A stretch of 13,362 bases of DNA, taken from an uncultured Ruminococcus sp. Lineage in GTDB: Bacteria; Bacillota; Clostridia; Oscillospirales; Ruminococcaceae. The stretch covers positions 1 to 13,362 of the forward strand of contig CAMOEP010000030.1 in the NCBI GenBank assembly GCA_946612185.1. Reading direction: 5' to 3'. The translations under genes and the position numbers were made by a program. Shown here piece after piece: positions 1 to 7,200 of this stretch. Position 1 is the stretch's first letter, and every line of letters begins with the position of its first letter. The notes below the pieces were generated by a model. That model had not been told where the DNA came from and did not search any database. It was given only the letters and a program-made list of their open reading frames with translations.

Positions 1-147
1 AAGTTCTATTCAAGTATTTTTGTGAATTTGCCGCTTTTTTGTTCTACCGGAGAACGCTGTACCAAACAAATTTGCACTGGTACAAAGTTCTATTCGGAAA
101 AATCTGTAAACTTGATATTTTACGATTCTACCAGAGAACTCTGTACC
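1..147. repeat. Tandem copies of the palindromic core of the local repeat family (left copy cut by window edge)
   Basis: Two successive copies of a core unit are visible. The second (79-147) begins GGTACAAAGTTCT and ends AGAACTCTGTACC; these ends are reverse complements except for one base, so the unit can fold on itself. The first copy (about 1-63) ends AGAACGCTGTACC and starts inside the left arm at the window edge. A third copy of the same core lies at 4311-4379. No protein-coding gene is supported here. The copies differ at many positions, so they are old or degenerate. The rest of this element probably lies upstream of the window. Confidence 0.75.
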
Positions 148-158
148 AAGCAAAACAC

Positions 159-247
159 GGTTGAGCGACGGCAAAAGTACTGTTTCTACCAAAGTAAGCG
201 AGCGTAAGCAAGCGACAACGTGGGGGTGGTCAAGCTGACGCAGCTTG
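159..247 (+). repeat. Outer-arm repeat, copy 1 (upstream of sbcD)
   Basis: This 89-base stretch runs from GGTTGAGCGACGG to a terminal 7-bp hairpin, CAAGCTG-ACG-CAGCTTG (231-247). It closely matches 4391-4479 and 4479-4568 in direct orientation and 4213-4299 in inverted orientation. The hairpin stem is kept in all copies while the 3-base loop varies (ACG, GCT, AGC), which suggests the fold matters. It ends 9 bases before the sbcD promoter -35 box. Confidence 0.85.
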
Positions 248-255
248 CATTGGGC

Positions 256-285
256 TTGACTTGATACAATGAGAAGTGGTATGAT
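256..285 (+). promoter_or_regulatory. Promoter of sbcDC (sigma-A type)
   Basis: The -35 box TTGACT (256-261) is followed by an 18-base spacer and the -10 box TATGAT (280-285), so transcription should start near 292. The leader before the sbcD start is then only about 30 bases. No operator-like inverted repeat is seen between the -10 box and the start codon. The call is based on match to consensus and position only. Confidence 0.65.
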
Positions 286-321
286 AGTAGCATAAACATT
301 ATACGAAAGGAGTTTCCCTTT

Positions 322-1443
322 ATGAAAATGCTGCATATCTCAGACCTGCACCTGGGCAAAAAAGTCTGCGACTTCCCCATGCTGGATCTTCAAGACAATA
401 TCCTCCGGCAAATTCTCGCCGCCGTGGACTCAGAATCACCAGACTGCGTCATCATCGCCGGCGATATCTACGACAAGTCCTCTCCGCCTACTCAGGCTGT
501 TACCATGTTCGATAACTTCCTTACCGACCTGGTTTCCCGCAATGTCCACATATTCATTATTTCCGGCAACCACGACAGCCCCGAACGCCTTTCCTTCGGC
601 GCTCATATCATGGAAGCCTGCAACGTCCATATCTCCGGCGCTTACAAAGGTATCATCTCCCCCGTCACCCTCACCGACCACCTGGGCGAGGTGGACTTCT
701 ATATGCTCCCGTTCCTGCGCCCCTCCACCGTCCGCCCATTCTTCAAGGACATCGAGATAAAGTCCTACAATGATGCAGTGAATACCGCTATCGACGCTAT
801 GCACGCCGACTTTTCAAGACGCTGTGTCATCATTTCCCACCAGTTCGTCACCGGCGCTGTTACCTCAGATTCCGAGGAACTTACCGTGGGCGGTCTTGAA
901 AACGTCGATGCTGCCGCTTATGACGGCTTCGACTACGCCGCTCTCGGTCATATCCACAAGCCCCAGAACGTCGGCAGCGTGAATATCCGCTACAGCGGCA
1001 CTCCTCTGAAATACTCCTTCTCCGAGGCTAATCAGCAGAAGTCCGTGACTATCGCTGAACTGGGCGAAAAAGGTGACCTGAAAGTCTCTGAGATACCCCT
1101 TGTGCCGGAACTTGATATGCGTGAGATCAAGGGCTGCTTCGAGGATATCTACTCCGGCGAGGGCTGCAATGACCTGGTTCACATCACCCTCACCGACGAG
1201 CAGGACATCAGCGACGCTATCCGCAAACTTCGCAAAGTTTACCCCAACGTTCTCCGCCTGGACTACGATAATAAGCGCACTCAGATGAATACCGGGCTTG
1301 CCGCACTTGAGGTCAAGGAGGGAAAAACTCCTGCCGAACTTTTCAGCGAGTTCTATTTTCAGCGGAATAATGCGCATATGTCCGAGGTTCAGCTTGAATT
1401 CGTTAAAGAACTTATCAATAATATCTGGGAGGAACAGTCATGA
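322..1443 (+). CDS. sbcD: Exonuclease SbcCD, nuclease subunit SbcD (Mre11 homologue)
   Basis: This is the metal-dependent nuclease subunit of SbcCD, which trims DNA ends and opens hairpins in the cytoplasm together with SbcC. The 373-residue protein shows the calcineurin-like phosphoesterase motifs in order: DLHLG (8-12), GDIYD (47-51), GNHD (82-85), SHQ (172-174) and GHIH (209-212). These supply the Asp, Asn and His ligands of the two-metal site. The length is normal for the family, and the C-terminal part (about 250-373) would be the capping and SbcC-binding region. The start at 322 is chosen because AAAGGAG (306-312) sits 9 bases upstream; a second ATG two codons later is less well placed. 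The stop overlaps the sbcC start, so the two are translationally coupled. All key residues are present, so it should be active. Confidence 0.97.
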   Translation: MKMLHISDLHLGKKVCDFPMLDLQDNILRQILAAVDSESPDCVIIAGDIYDKSSPPTQAVTMFDNFLTDLVSRNVHIFIISGNHDSPERLSFGAHIMEACNVHISGAYKGIISPVTLTDHLGEVDFYMLPFLRPSTVRPFFKDIEIKSYNDAVNTAIDAMHADFSRRCVIISHQFVTGAVTSDSEELTVGGLENVDAAAYDGFDYAALGHIHKPQNVGSVNIRYSGTPLKYSFSEANQQKSVTIAELGEKGDLKVSEIPLVPELDMREIKGCFEDIYSGEGCNDLVHITLTDEQDISDAIRKLRKVYPNVLRLDYDNKRTQMNTGLAALEVKEGKTPAELFSEFYFQRNNAHMSEVQLEFVKELINNIWEEQS

Positions 1444-4199
1444 GACCGATAAAACTGACTATTTCCGCTTTCGGCCCATACGCCGGGGAAACTGTGATAC
1501 CCCTGTCTGAACTGGGTACAAGCGGTCTTTACCTCATAAGCGGCGACACCGGCGCTGGCAAGACCACCATTTTCGACGCTATCACCTACGCCCTCTACGG
1601 CGAACCCAGCGGCGATAACCGCAGCGCAAAAATGCTCCGCTCCGAGTACGCTTCACCTGATACCCCAACTTTTGTGGAAATGACGTTCACCTACGGCGGC
1701 AAGGAGTACACTATCCGCCGCAGCCCTGAATACGTCCGTCCAAAAAAGCGTGGCGAGGGCTTCACCACTTCCCCCGAAAGCGCTGAACTTTATATGCCCG
1801 ACGAAACTATAGTCTCCGGAATGAAGAACGTGGGCGAGGAGATAATCAGCATCATGGGCGTGAACAGGCGGCAGTTCACACAGATCGCCATGATAGCTCA
1901 GGGCGACTTCCTCAAACTCCTGCTGGCAAGTACGGACGAGCGTAAGAAAATTTTCCAGAAACTTTTCCGCACCGAGAAGTACGACAAGCTTCAAAGCCGG
2001 ATAAGCGATATTTTCAGCGAACTTTCCAGCCAGATAGAGCGTGAAAAAGCCGGACTGAACCAGTTCTCCGCCAGTATCCGCCACGACAGCGAGGACGAGT
2101 TCGCTGAGAAGATAGCCCTCGCTGCTGCCGGGAATATGCGCACAGAGGACACCTCCGCCCTCATCTGCTCTATGATAAAGCGTGACACCGCAAGGCTTGA
2201 AGTCCTCAGACGTGAAACTGAGGAACTGGACAAGGAACTTGCTGAGGTGAACAAGCGTATCGAACGTGCAAAAAACCGCAGTAAACTGGCAAATCAGCTT
2301 CAAATCGCTCAGATCGACCTTGCCGGTAAACTGGAGCAGTCAAAGCAGTTTGAAAAGACTCTCGAACAGGAAAAACTGGCTCAGCCCCAGGCGGTCAAAC
2401 TTACCGGAGAACTGGCTGTTATCGAGAATGAGGCGGAAAAGTACGACCAGGCTGACGATACCGCCGCCCAGCTTGATGATATTCAGAAAAAACTAAGTGA
2501 CCGGGAAAAACAGCTTGCAGATACTAACAGTGAAGCCGAAAATGCTAAGAATGAACTGGGGAAACTGAAAGAGGAAGCGGAAAAACTCGCAGATGCAGGC
2601 GAAAACCGTGAAAAACTCCTCCACAGTATCGAAAGCGCAGAGTCTCTGAGCCAGAAGCTTTCCGACCTGGATAACCGTTACACTGAACTGCAAAAGTCAG
2701 CCGCTCAGCTTAAAAAAGCTCAGGAACAGGTGGTAAAGTCCGACAATAAACGTAAAAAGGCGCAGGAGGAGTATTCCGCAGCATACAGCGCTTTTCTGGC
2801 TGAACAGGCGGGGATCATCGCCGGCACTCTCAGGGAAAATACCCCATGTCCCGTGTGCGGTTCACTTTCTCACCCTGCACCGGCTTGCCCCTCGCAGGAC
2901 GCTCCCACCGAGGCTGAACTTGAAAAACTCCGCAAAGCCGCCGACTCCGCCAGCGAAAAAGCTGCCGGGGACAGCCAGTCAGCCGCCAGGATAAAGGCTG
3001 CGTATGACGAGAGATGCCGCCAGACTGCCGCTGACGCTGCCGAACTTCTGGGAAGTGATGCGGAAGATGCTCAGGCGGTGTGCAAGGCGAAAATTGCCGA
3101 AATATCGCAGAATATCGCTGAACTCAACCTTGCTCTGAATGAAGCTGAAAAGAATATCGCCCGTAAGTCGCTTCTTGCAGAACTTGTTCCGGATAAGGAA
3201 AAGAAACTTGAACTTCTTTCCGAAAAATCCGCAGGGCTGACCGCCGAGATAAGCGCCGGAAAAGCCTCAGAAAAGGCACTTTCCGAACAGCTACAGAACC
3301 TTCGCTCAAAGCTGAAATTCACTTCAAAAGCCGAGGCTGAGAACGCCGCAAACGCCCTCCGCAGTCAGATATCCGCTATCAAGGAGGGGCTGGAAAATGC
3401 ACAGAAGCTTTTCGACAGCGCATCGGCTATGGCTTCGCAGGCGGAAGGAAAGGTTCGCCAGCTTACTGCGCAGCTTGCCGATGAACCCGAAATTGACGGC
3501 GTGAGCGAGAAGGCAAAAGCCGAAAGTCTTGCCGGGAAAAAGTCCGCCCTGAGCGCTGACACGAACCGGATATACGCCTATATTTCGGAGAATAGCAAGC
3601 TTCAGGAACGCTTCGACCAGTGCGCCGGAAGGTTGGCTGTCTGCGAGGAGAAGTTCCAGTGGCTCAAACCTATTTACGATACCGTCATCGGTCTGACAAA
3701 GGGCAAGGAGCGAATCAGCCTGGAAACCTATATCCAGACCGCTTACTTCGACAAGATAATTGCCCGTGCGAATACCCGGCTGAATATTATGACCGGTGGT
3801 CAGTACACTCTTGTCCGCAGCGAGTTCGCCCTGGACGGCAGGCGAAAGACCGGTCTGGAACTGGACGTTATTGACCATAATAACGGCAGCGTCCGCAGCG
3901 TAAAGACCCTGTCCGGCGGCGAGTCGTTCCAGGCTTCGCTGTGTCTGGCGCTGGGACTTTCGGACGAGATACAGTCCTCCGCAGGCGGAATCCGGCTTGA
4001 TACCATGTTTGTGGACGAGGGTTTTGGATCGCTGGACGATAATGCGCTGCGGCAGGCAGTCCGGGCGTTGGCTGATCTTTCCGACGGAAACCGGCTGGTG
4101 GGAATAATATCTCACGTTGCGGAACTCAAGGACAAGATCGACAAGCAAATAATCGTCACCAAAAACGGCGGAATCTCCCAAGTAACAATATCAAGCTGA
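1440..4199 (+). CDS. sbcC: Exonuclease SbcCD, ATPase subunit SbcC (Rad50 homologue)
   Basis: This is the SMC/Rad50-type ATPase that clamps DNA and controls SbcD. The 919-residue protein has an N-terminal ATPase half with Walker A GDTGAGKT (35-42) and long Glu/Lys/Ala-rich coiled-coil arms (about 175-800). The arms are broken at their midpoint by a zinc hook, CPVC (470-473). The C-terminal ATPase half has the ABC signature LSGGE (824-828), Walker B ending VDEGF (858-862) and the D-loop SLD (864-866). It is somewhat shorter than the E. coli protein, mostly in the arms. The ATG lies within the sbcD stop (ATGA, 1440-1443), and GGGAGGA (1427-1433) is 6 bases upstream. The stop codon lies inside a copy of the repeat hairpin (4192-4208), so the last residues may be specified by repeat DNA. 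Confidence 0.97.
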   Translation: MRPIKLTISAFGPYAGETVIPLSELGTSGLYLISGDTGAGKTTIFDAITYALYGEPSGDNRSAKMLRSEYASPDTPTFVEMTFTYGGKEYTIRRSPEYVRPKKRGEGFTTSPESAELYMPDETIVSGMKNVGEEIISIMGVNRRQFTQIAMIAQGDFLKLLLASTDERKKIFQKLFRTEKYDKLQSRISDIFSELSSQIEREKAGLNQFSASIRHDSEDEFAEKIALAAAGNMRTEDTSALICSMIKRDTARLEVLRRETEELDKELAEVNKRIERAKNRSKLANQLQIAQIDLAGKLEQSKQFEKTLEQEKLAQPQAVKLTGELAVIENEAEKYDQADDTAAQLDDIQKKLSDREKQLADTNSEAENAKNELGKLKEEAEKLADAGENREKLLHSIESAESLSQKLSDLDNRYTELQKSAAQLKKAQEQVVKSDNKRKKAQEEYSAAYSAFLAEQAGIIAGTLRENTPCPVCGSLSHPAPACPSQDAPTEAELEKLRKAADSASEKAAGDSQSAARIKAAYDERCRQTAADAAELLGSDAEDAQAVCKAKIAEISQNIAELNLALNEAEKNIARKSLLAELVPDKEKKLELLSEKSAGLTAEISAGKASEKALSEQLQNLRSKLKFTSKAEAENAANALRSQISAIKEGLENAQKLFDSASAMASQAEGKVRQLTAQLADEPEIDGVSEKAKAESLAGKKSALSADTNRIYAYISENSKLQERFDQCAGRLAVCEEKFQWLKPIYDTVIGLTKGKERISLETYIQTAYFDKIIARANTRLNIMTGGQYTLVRSEFALDGRRKTGLELDVIDHNNGSVRSVKTLSGGESFQASLCLALGLSDEIQSSAGGIRLDTMFVDEGFGSLDDNALRQAVRALADLSDGNRLVGIISHVAELKDKIDKQIIVTKNGGISQVTISS

Positions 4200-4208
4200 G
4201 CCAGCTCG
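4192..4208. repeat. Extra copy of the repeat's terminal hairpin, overlapping the sbcC stop
   Basis: CAAGCTGAGCCAGCTCG repeats, with one change, the hairpin at 4213-4229 (CAAGCTG-AGC-CAGCTTG), 21 bases further on. The sbcC TGA (4197-4199) falls within it. No run of T follows either hairpin, so a standard intrinsic terminator is not supported. Confidence 0.7.
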
Positions 4209-4212
4209 CCCG

Positions 4213-4479
4213 CAAGCTGAGCCAGCTTGACCGCCCTCACGTTGTCGCTCGTTAACTCGCTTACTCTTTTAGAAACGGTACTTTATTCGTCGCTCAACCG
4301 AGTTTGCAATGGTACAAAATTCTATTCGTGGAATTCTGTAAAACTGCTGTTTTACGATTCTACCGGAGAACTATGTACCAAGCAAAATATGGTTGAGCGA
4401 CGGCAAAAGTACCGTTTCTTTTAAAGTGAGCGAGCGTAAGCAAGCGACAACGTGGGGGCGGTCAAGCTGGCTCAGCTTG
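4213..4479. repeat. Long imperfect palindrome (about 130-nt arms), MITE- or REP-like element
   Basis: The left arm (4213-4344) and right arm (4349-4479) are reverse complements over almost their whole length. The outermost 24 bases match perfectly. Blocks such as CACGTTGTCGCT, GAAACGGTACTTT and CGTCGCTCAACC recur in inverted order, and a few 1-2 base indels lie between them. The centre is a perfect 7-bp stem, GTAAAAC/GTTTTAC, around the tetraloop TGCT (4345-4348). Each arm also ends in its own short hairpin. I see no transposase or coding capacity and no clear target-site duplication. It could be a non-autonomous mobile element, a repetitive palindromic element, or a transcription insulator between the two operons. 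It lies directly downstream of sbcC. Confidence 0.85.
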
Positions 4480-4568
4480 GTTGAGCGACGGAAAAAGTAC
4501 CGTTTCTTTTAAAGTGAGCGAGCGTAAGCAAGCGACAACGTGAGAAGCGGTCAAGCTGGCTCAGCTTG
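4479..4568 (+). repeat. Outer-arm repeat, extra direct copy downstream of the palindrome
   Basis: This 90-base copy of the palindrome's right arm starts on the last base of the previous copy, making a head-to-tail tandem with an 88-base period. It differs from 4391-4479 at only a few positions (GACGGAAAAAG for GACGGCAAAAG, and GTGAGAAGCGG for GTGGGGGCGG). It ends in the same 7-bp hairpin CAAGCTG-GCT-CAGCTTG (4552-4568). The near identity points to a recent duplication. The next promoter begins 19 bases after it. Confidence 0.88.
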
Positions 4569-4586
4569 TCAGCTTGGATTTGGGTA

Positions 4587-4615
4587 TTGATTTTATTATG
4601 GGATTGTGATATAAT
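4587..4615 (+). promoter_or_regulatory. Promoter of the membrane protein/Hsp70 operon (extended -10)
   Basis: The -35 box TTGATT (4587-4592), a 17-base spacer and a consensus -10 box TATAAT (4610-4615) preceded by TG at 4607-4608 make a strong sigma-A type promoter. Transcription should start near 4622, giving a leader of about 55 bases. A strong ribosome site, TGGAGG (4664-4669), precedes the ATG at 4677. I see no CIRCE or other heat-shock operator, so nothing shows heat-shock control despite the Hsp70 genes. Confidence 0.72.
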
Positions 4616-4676
4616 AATTATATGGGTGTATTAATTTGTGTAAAAATTATTAATTTTCTCCATTGGAGGTTCTTCT

Positions 4677-5657
4677 ATGATAACTGAATTTACAAAGCTT
4701 TTTACCTATTTTACCGAAATGGCTGCCGATTTTCCCTGGTGGGTGACGCTCGTTACCATTGCAGTCCACCTTTTCTTCGTCATATTCTGCTGGAAATCCG
4801 GAAACCCTGGCACTATCAGCCGCATTTTCTGGATCTGCATCATCATCATGTTCCCATTTGTAGGAATTCTGGCGTACCTGCTGCTTTCACGTCTGCCAGC
4901 TTCCATTCTCAGCAAGAGGGAAAACCCCGTACAAGTTCGCTCAATGGTGAAAAACGGCGCTCTCCTGGGCATTATCGTCGCTGGCGTGATCGGTCTGATC
5001 GTCGGCAATATATACAACAAAGCCAACGACTTGACCGAGGGCACTATCTTAGGACTTGATTTCGCTCTCCTCGCCTGGGCGATAACCTGCGTTGTGGATC
5101 ATTTCCAGTCCTGCAAAACCGAGAACCGCTTCGTGAGAATGGGCGTTTATAACGATGACGGAAACTTCCTGGTCGAGCCGGCAGGGGAGATATTCGGCGT
5201 GAAGCACTACCGTGAAATACAGGTATGCTCCGATAACGAAAAGGCACTGGAAGTCCAGTTCGTCCGCAGAGCGCTGGTGAAAAGTCTCCTTAGCGTCGGC
5301 GCTGAAGGGGTAGTCAACGATAACTACGACGGCAGAGACTACTGCACAAGTTCATACACCGATTCCGAACTTAACTTCGCCGGAAAACCTATTGATGCCA
5401 TCGACGTTAAGTATATCGGCGGCGGTATCACAAAGTACACCATTTCCGTAAGCGAAACTAAAGGAACTGGCGACGATGCGGAAAATGTCATCGTTGACAG
5501 AAATCTTTACCGCCACAGGTACAATATTTCCGGATTAATTATGCGCTGCGTGTCACTTTTAGCGGTTGTAATAACCCTTTTCTCGCCGCTTGTTGTGAAG
5601 TGCCACGGCGCAATAACCAATGTCCTGGAAGATTTACTCAGTAATTTTATAAAGTAG
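4677..5657 (+). CDS. Multi-pass membrane protein with PLDc_N-like N-terminus, first gene of the Hsp70 operon
   Basis: This 326-residue protein of unknown function has about five hydrophobic segments: 21-38, 50-70, 93-112, 124-141 and 284-307. The first two and the stretch FPFVGILAYLLLSR (59-72) resemble the small two-helix PLDc_N domain seen at the start of cardiolipin synthases and some sensor or toxin proteins. The catalytic HKD motifs of phospholipase D are absent, so it is not a lipid synthase. A polar region of about 140 residues (142-283) lies between the fourth and fifth helices and may be the working domain; its side of the membrane cannot be settled from sequence. It is preceded by its own promoter and a TGGAGG site, and the Hsp70 gene starts 7 bases after its stop. 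It may anchor the rest of the operon's products to the membrane; that role is inference. Confidence 0.85.
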   Translation: MITEFTKLFTYFTEMAADFPWWVTLVTIAVHLFFVIFCWKSGNPGTISRIFWICIIIMFPFVGILAYLLLSRLPASILSKRENPVQVRSMVKNGALLGIIVAGVIGLIVGNIYNKANDLTEGTILGLDFALLAWAITCVVDHFQSCKTENRFVRMGVYNDDGNFLVEPAGEIFGVKHYREIQVCSDNEKALEVQFVRRALVKSLLSVGAEGVVNDNYDGRDYCTSSYTDSELNFAGKPIDAIDVKYIGGGITKYTISVSETKGTGDDAENVIVDRNLYRHRYNISGLIMRCVSLLAVVITLFSPLVVKCHGAITNVLEDLLSNFIK

Positions 5658-5664
5658 GTGCAGT

Positions 5665-7200
5665 ATGAGAATAGGAATAGATTTAGGTACTACTAACACA
5701 GTTGCAAGCTATATTGACGAAAACGGCGTGTGGAAACTCCTGGAGTTCCGGCACAGCGGAAGTACGGAAAACCCTTGCTTTCTCCCCTCGTGTATCGCCG
5801 TAAAGAACGGTATAGTCATCGTTGGTCAGCCGGCTGTTGAGCATGGCCTTGAACACCCGGACGAGTTCGTCTGCGATACAAAGTACGACATGGGCAGGAC
5901 TGACAGAAAGTACAATATCGGCGGCATCACTCTGACCCCTGTCCAGGCTGCGGACTACATTTTAAAAGAGGTATACAACGAGCTTTCCAGCCAGTTCCCC
6001 GGCGAGACTTCCTTCAACGCATTCGTAACAGTTCCGGCGAGATTCCGTACCGAGGCGAGAGCCGCCACTAAGGAGGCGCTGAGACATTCCGGTTTCCAGA
6101 CCGACGAGAACTGCCTTACCGACGAGCCTATCGCCGCAGCAGTCGCCTACAGCACACGCCTTGACAGCGACAAGCTGATACTTGTGGTGGATATCGGCGG
6201 CGGTACTTACGACCTTTCACTTCTGAAAACTACTATCGTAGGCGCTGCTAACTCCAGCAGCCGTCTTGAACCCGTTGGCTGGGACGGCGACCTGCATCTG
6301 GGCGGAAATGATGTCGATGAACTGCTTGTAAAGCGCATGACTTCTGCGTTTATCAGCGCCGGCGGTAAAGACCTCTATGCAAGACAAGGCTCGGTTTTCC
6401 CGACTCAGGAGGAAACAAGGGCTGCCGCTATGATACGTTCCATGACCTTGCAGCTCAAAAAGCAGCTTTACGCTCCCGGCAGCGAGAAGGCTTCCGTGTT
6501 CATTCCCTCACTCCTTGACGGCAAAGACCTGGACTTCACTATCACAAGAGGCGAGTACGAAAGCGGTATGGGCGAAACTGCCGTGAAAATGACCCGGTGT
6601 CTGGAAAATATCTTCGTGGGAAGCGGCTACAGCGCAGGTGCAGTTGACCATGTTCTGGTGGTCGGCGGTATGGCGCACGAGATCTGCCTTCTGAGGATAC
6701 TGGAGCAGATGTTCGGAAGGGAAAAGATGATAGTTCCGGAGGACTCCATGCTCCTGGTGTCAAAGGGCGCTGCAATATGCAACAGCAATCTGCGGCTTCA
6801 TATCGAGAACAAGGCATACACTTCAATAGGTCTGCTCTCCCGCTCTGGTACGGACGTTCAGCCCATAATCAAGGAGGGCGAAACTGTACAGTCCGGCAAA
6901 ATGGAGCCGGTATACATCTCACCTGAGAGCGCCGACGCTACTGGTATCGAGATAAAGCTTGTGGAATTCCGTGGGCAGTTCAAGCCGGGGGACTATACCA
7001 CCGTCCTCAGCGATGTTATCCAGCTTTCTGAAAGCGGAAAAAGTTCCGGAGGACTTTTCAAGAAGCTTCTGGGCAAAAAACAACTGCCTAAACTGAAAAT
7101 GATGACCGAGTTCACCGAGGACAAGCTTCTGCGCATAAGCGTGGAGCAGCCCGACGGCAGAGTAACTGACCTGAGTCTGAGACTGGGAGGGAGCAACTGA
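5665..7200 (+). CDS. Hsp70 (DnaK-like) chaperone ATPase, lidless, catalytic site intact
   Basis: This 511-residue Hsp70-family protein is shorter than housekeeping DnaK (about 610-640). The nucleotide-binding domain (1 to about 380) carries phosphate-1 DLGTTNT (6-12), Lys73 in the DnaK Lys70 position, Glu154 (DEPIAAA, 153-159), phosphate-2 DIGGGTYD (176-183) and the adenosine motif VLVVGG (330-335). All hydrolysis residues are therefore present. A shortened substrate-binding beta domain follows (about 385-505), with no helical lid and no EEVD-like tail. An insert GGLFKKLLGKK (462-472) makes a basic, possibly amphipathic stretch. The upstream gap is 7 bases, with a weak TAGGTG site overlapping the previous stop, and its own stop overlaps the next start by one base. 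No dnaJ or grpE is nearby, which argues for a specialised Hsp70 rather than the general chaperone. Confidence 0.93.
   Translation: MRIGIDLGTTNTVASYIDENGVWKLLEFRHSGSTENPCFLPSCIAVKNGIVIVGQPAVEHGLEHPDEFVCDTKYDMGRTDRKYNIGGITLTPVQAADYILKEVYNELSSQFPGETSFNAFVTVPARFRTEARAATKEALRHSGFQTDENCLTDEPIAAAVAYSTRLDSDKLILVVDIGGGTYDLSLLKTTIVGAANSSSRLEPVGWDGDLHLGGNDVDELLVKRMTSAFISAGGKDLYARQGSVFPTQEETRAAAMIRSMTLQLKKQLYAPGSEKASVFIPSLLDGKDLDFTITRGEYESGMGETAVKMTRCLENIFVGSGYSAGAVDHVLVVGGMAHEICLLRILEQMFGREKMIVPEDSMLLVSKGAAICNSNLRLHIENKAYTSIGLLSRSGTDVQPIIKEGETVQSGKMEPVYISPESADATGIEIKLVEFRGQFKPGDYTTVLSDVIQLSESGKSSGGLFKKLLGKKQLPKLKMMTEFTEDKLLRISVEQPDGRVTDLSLRLGGSN

Noticed and set aside
22..207. Small + strand open frame in the upstream repeat, with a similar peptide encoded at 4227-4424
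   Set aside because: The likeness comes from the shared repeat DNA. Neither has a ribosome site, the second needs a TTG start, and differences between copies are not concentrated at third codon positions.
3324..4181. Long open frame (285 codons) antisense to sbcC
   Set aside because: It lies wholly opposite conserved SbcC ATPase motifs, has no recognisable domain, and is the expected shadow of C/G-ending codon use. The same applies to 1653-2303 and 865-1377 on the - strand.
4213..4229. Intrinsic terminator after sbcC
   Set aside because: The 7-bp hairpin is good but no T-run follows in either direction; it is better explained as the end of the repeat.
159..4568. CRISPR array
   Set aside because: The repeats are about 90 bases, partly inverted and few, with no regular unique spacers and no cas gene.
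4643..4657. AAAATT/AATTTT hairpin in the leader of the membrane protein gene
   Set aside because: It consists of A/T pairs only and has a 3-base loop, so it is too weak to argue for attenuation or a terminator.
4658..4668. CTCC-ATT-GGAG hairpin that could hide the ribosome site of the membrane protein gene
   Set aside because: A 4-bp stem is within chance expectation for a site containing GGAG; no other support for translational control.
5665..7200. Housekeeping DnaK
   Set aside because: It is too short, has no lid or typical tail, and no grpE or dnaJ neighbour or CIRCE operator is visible.
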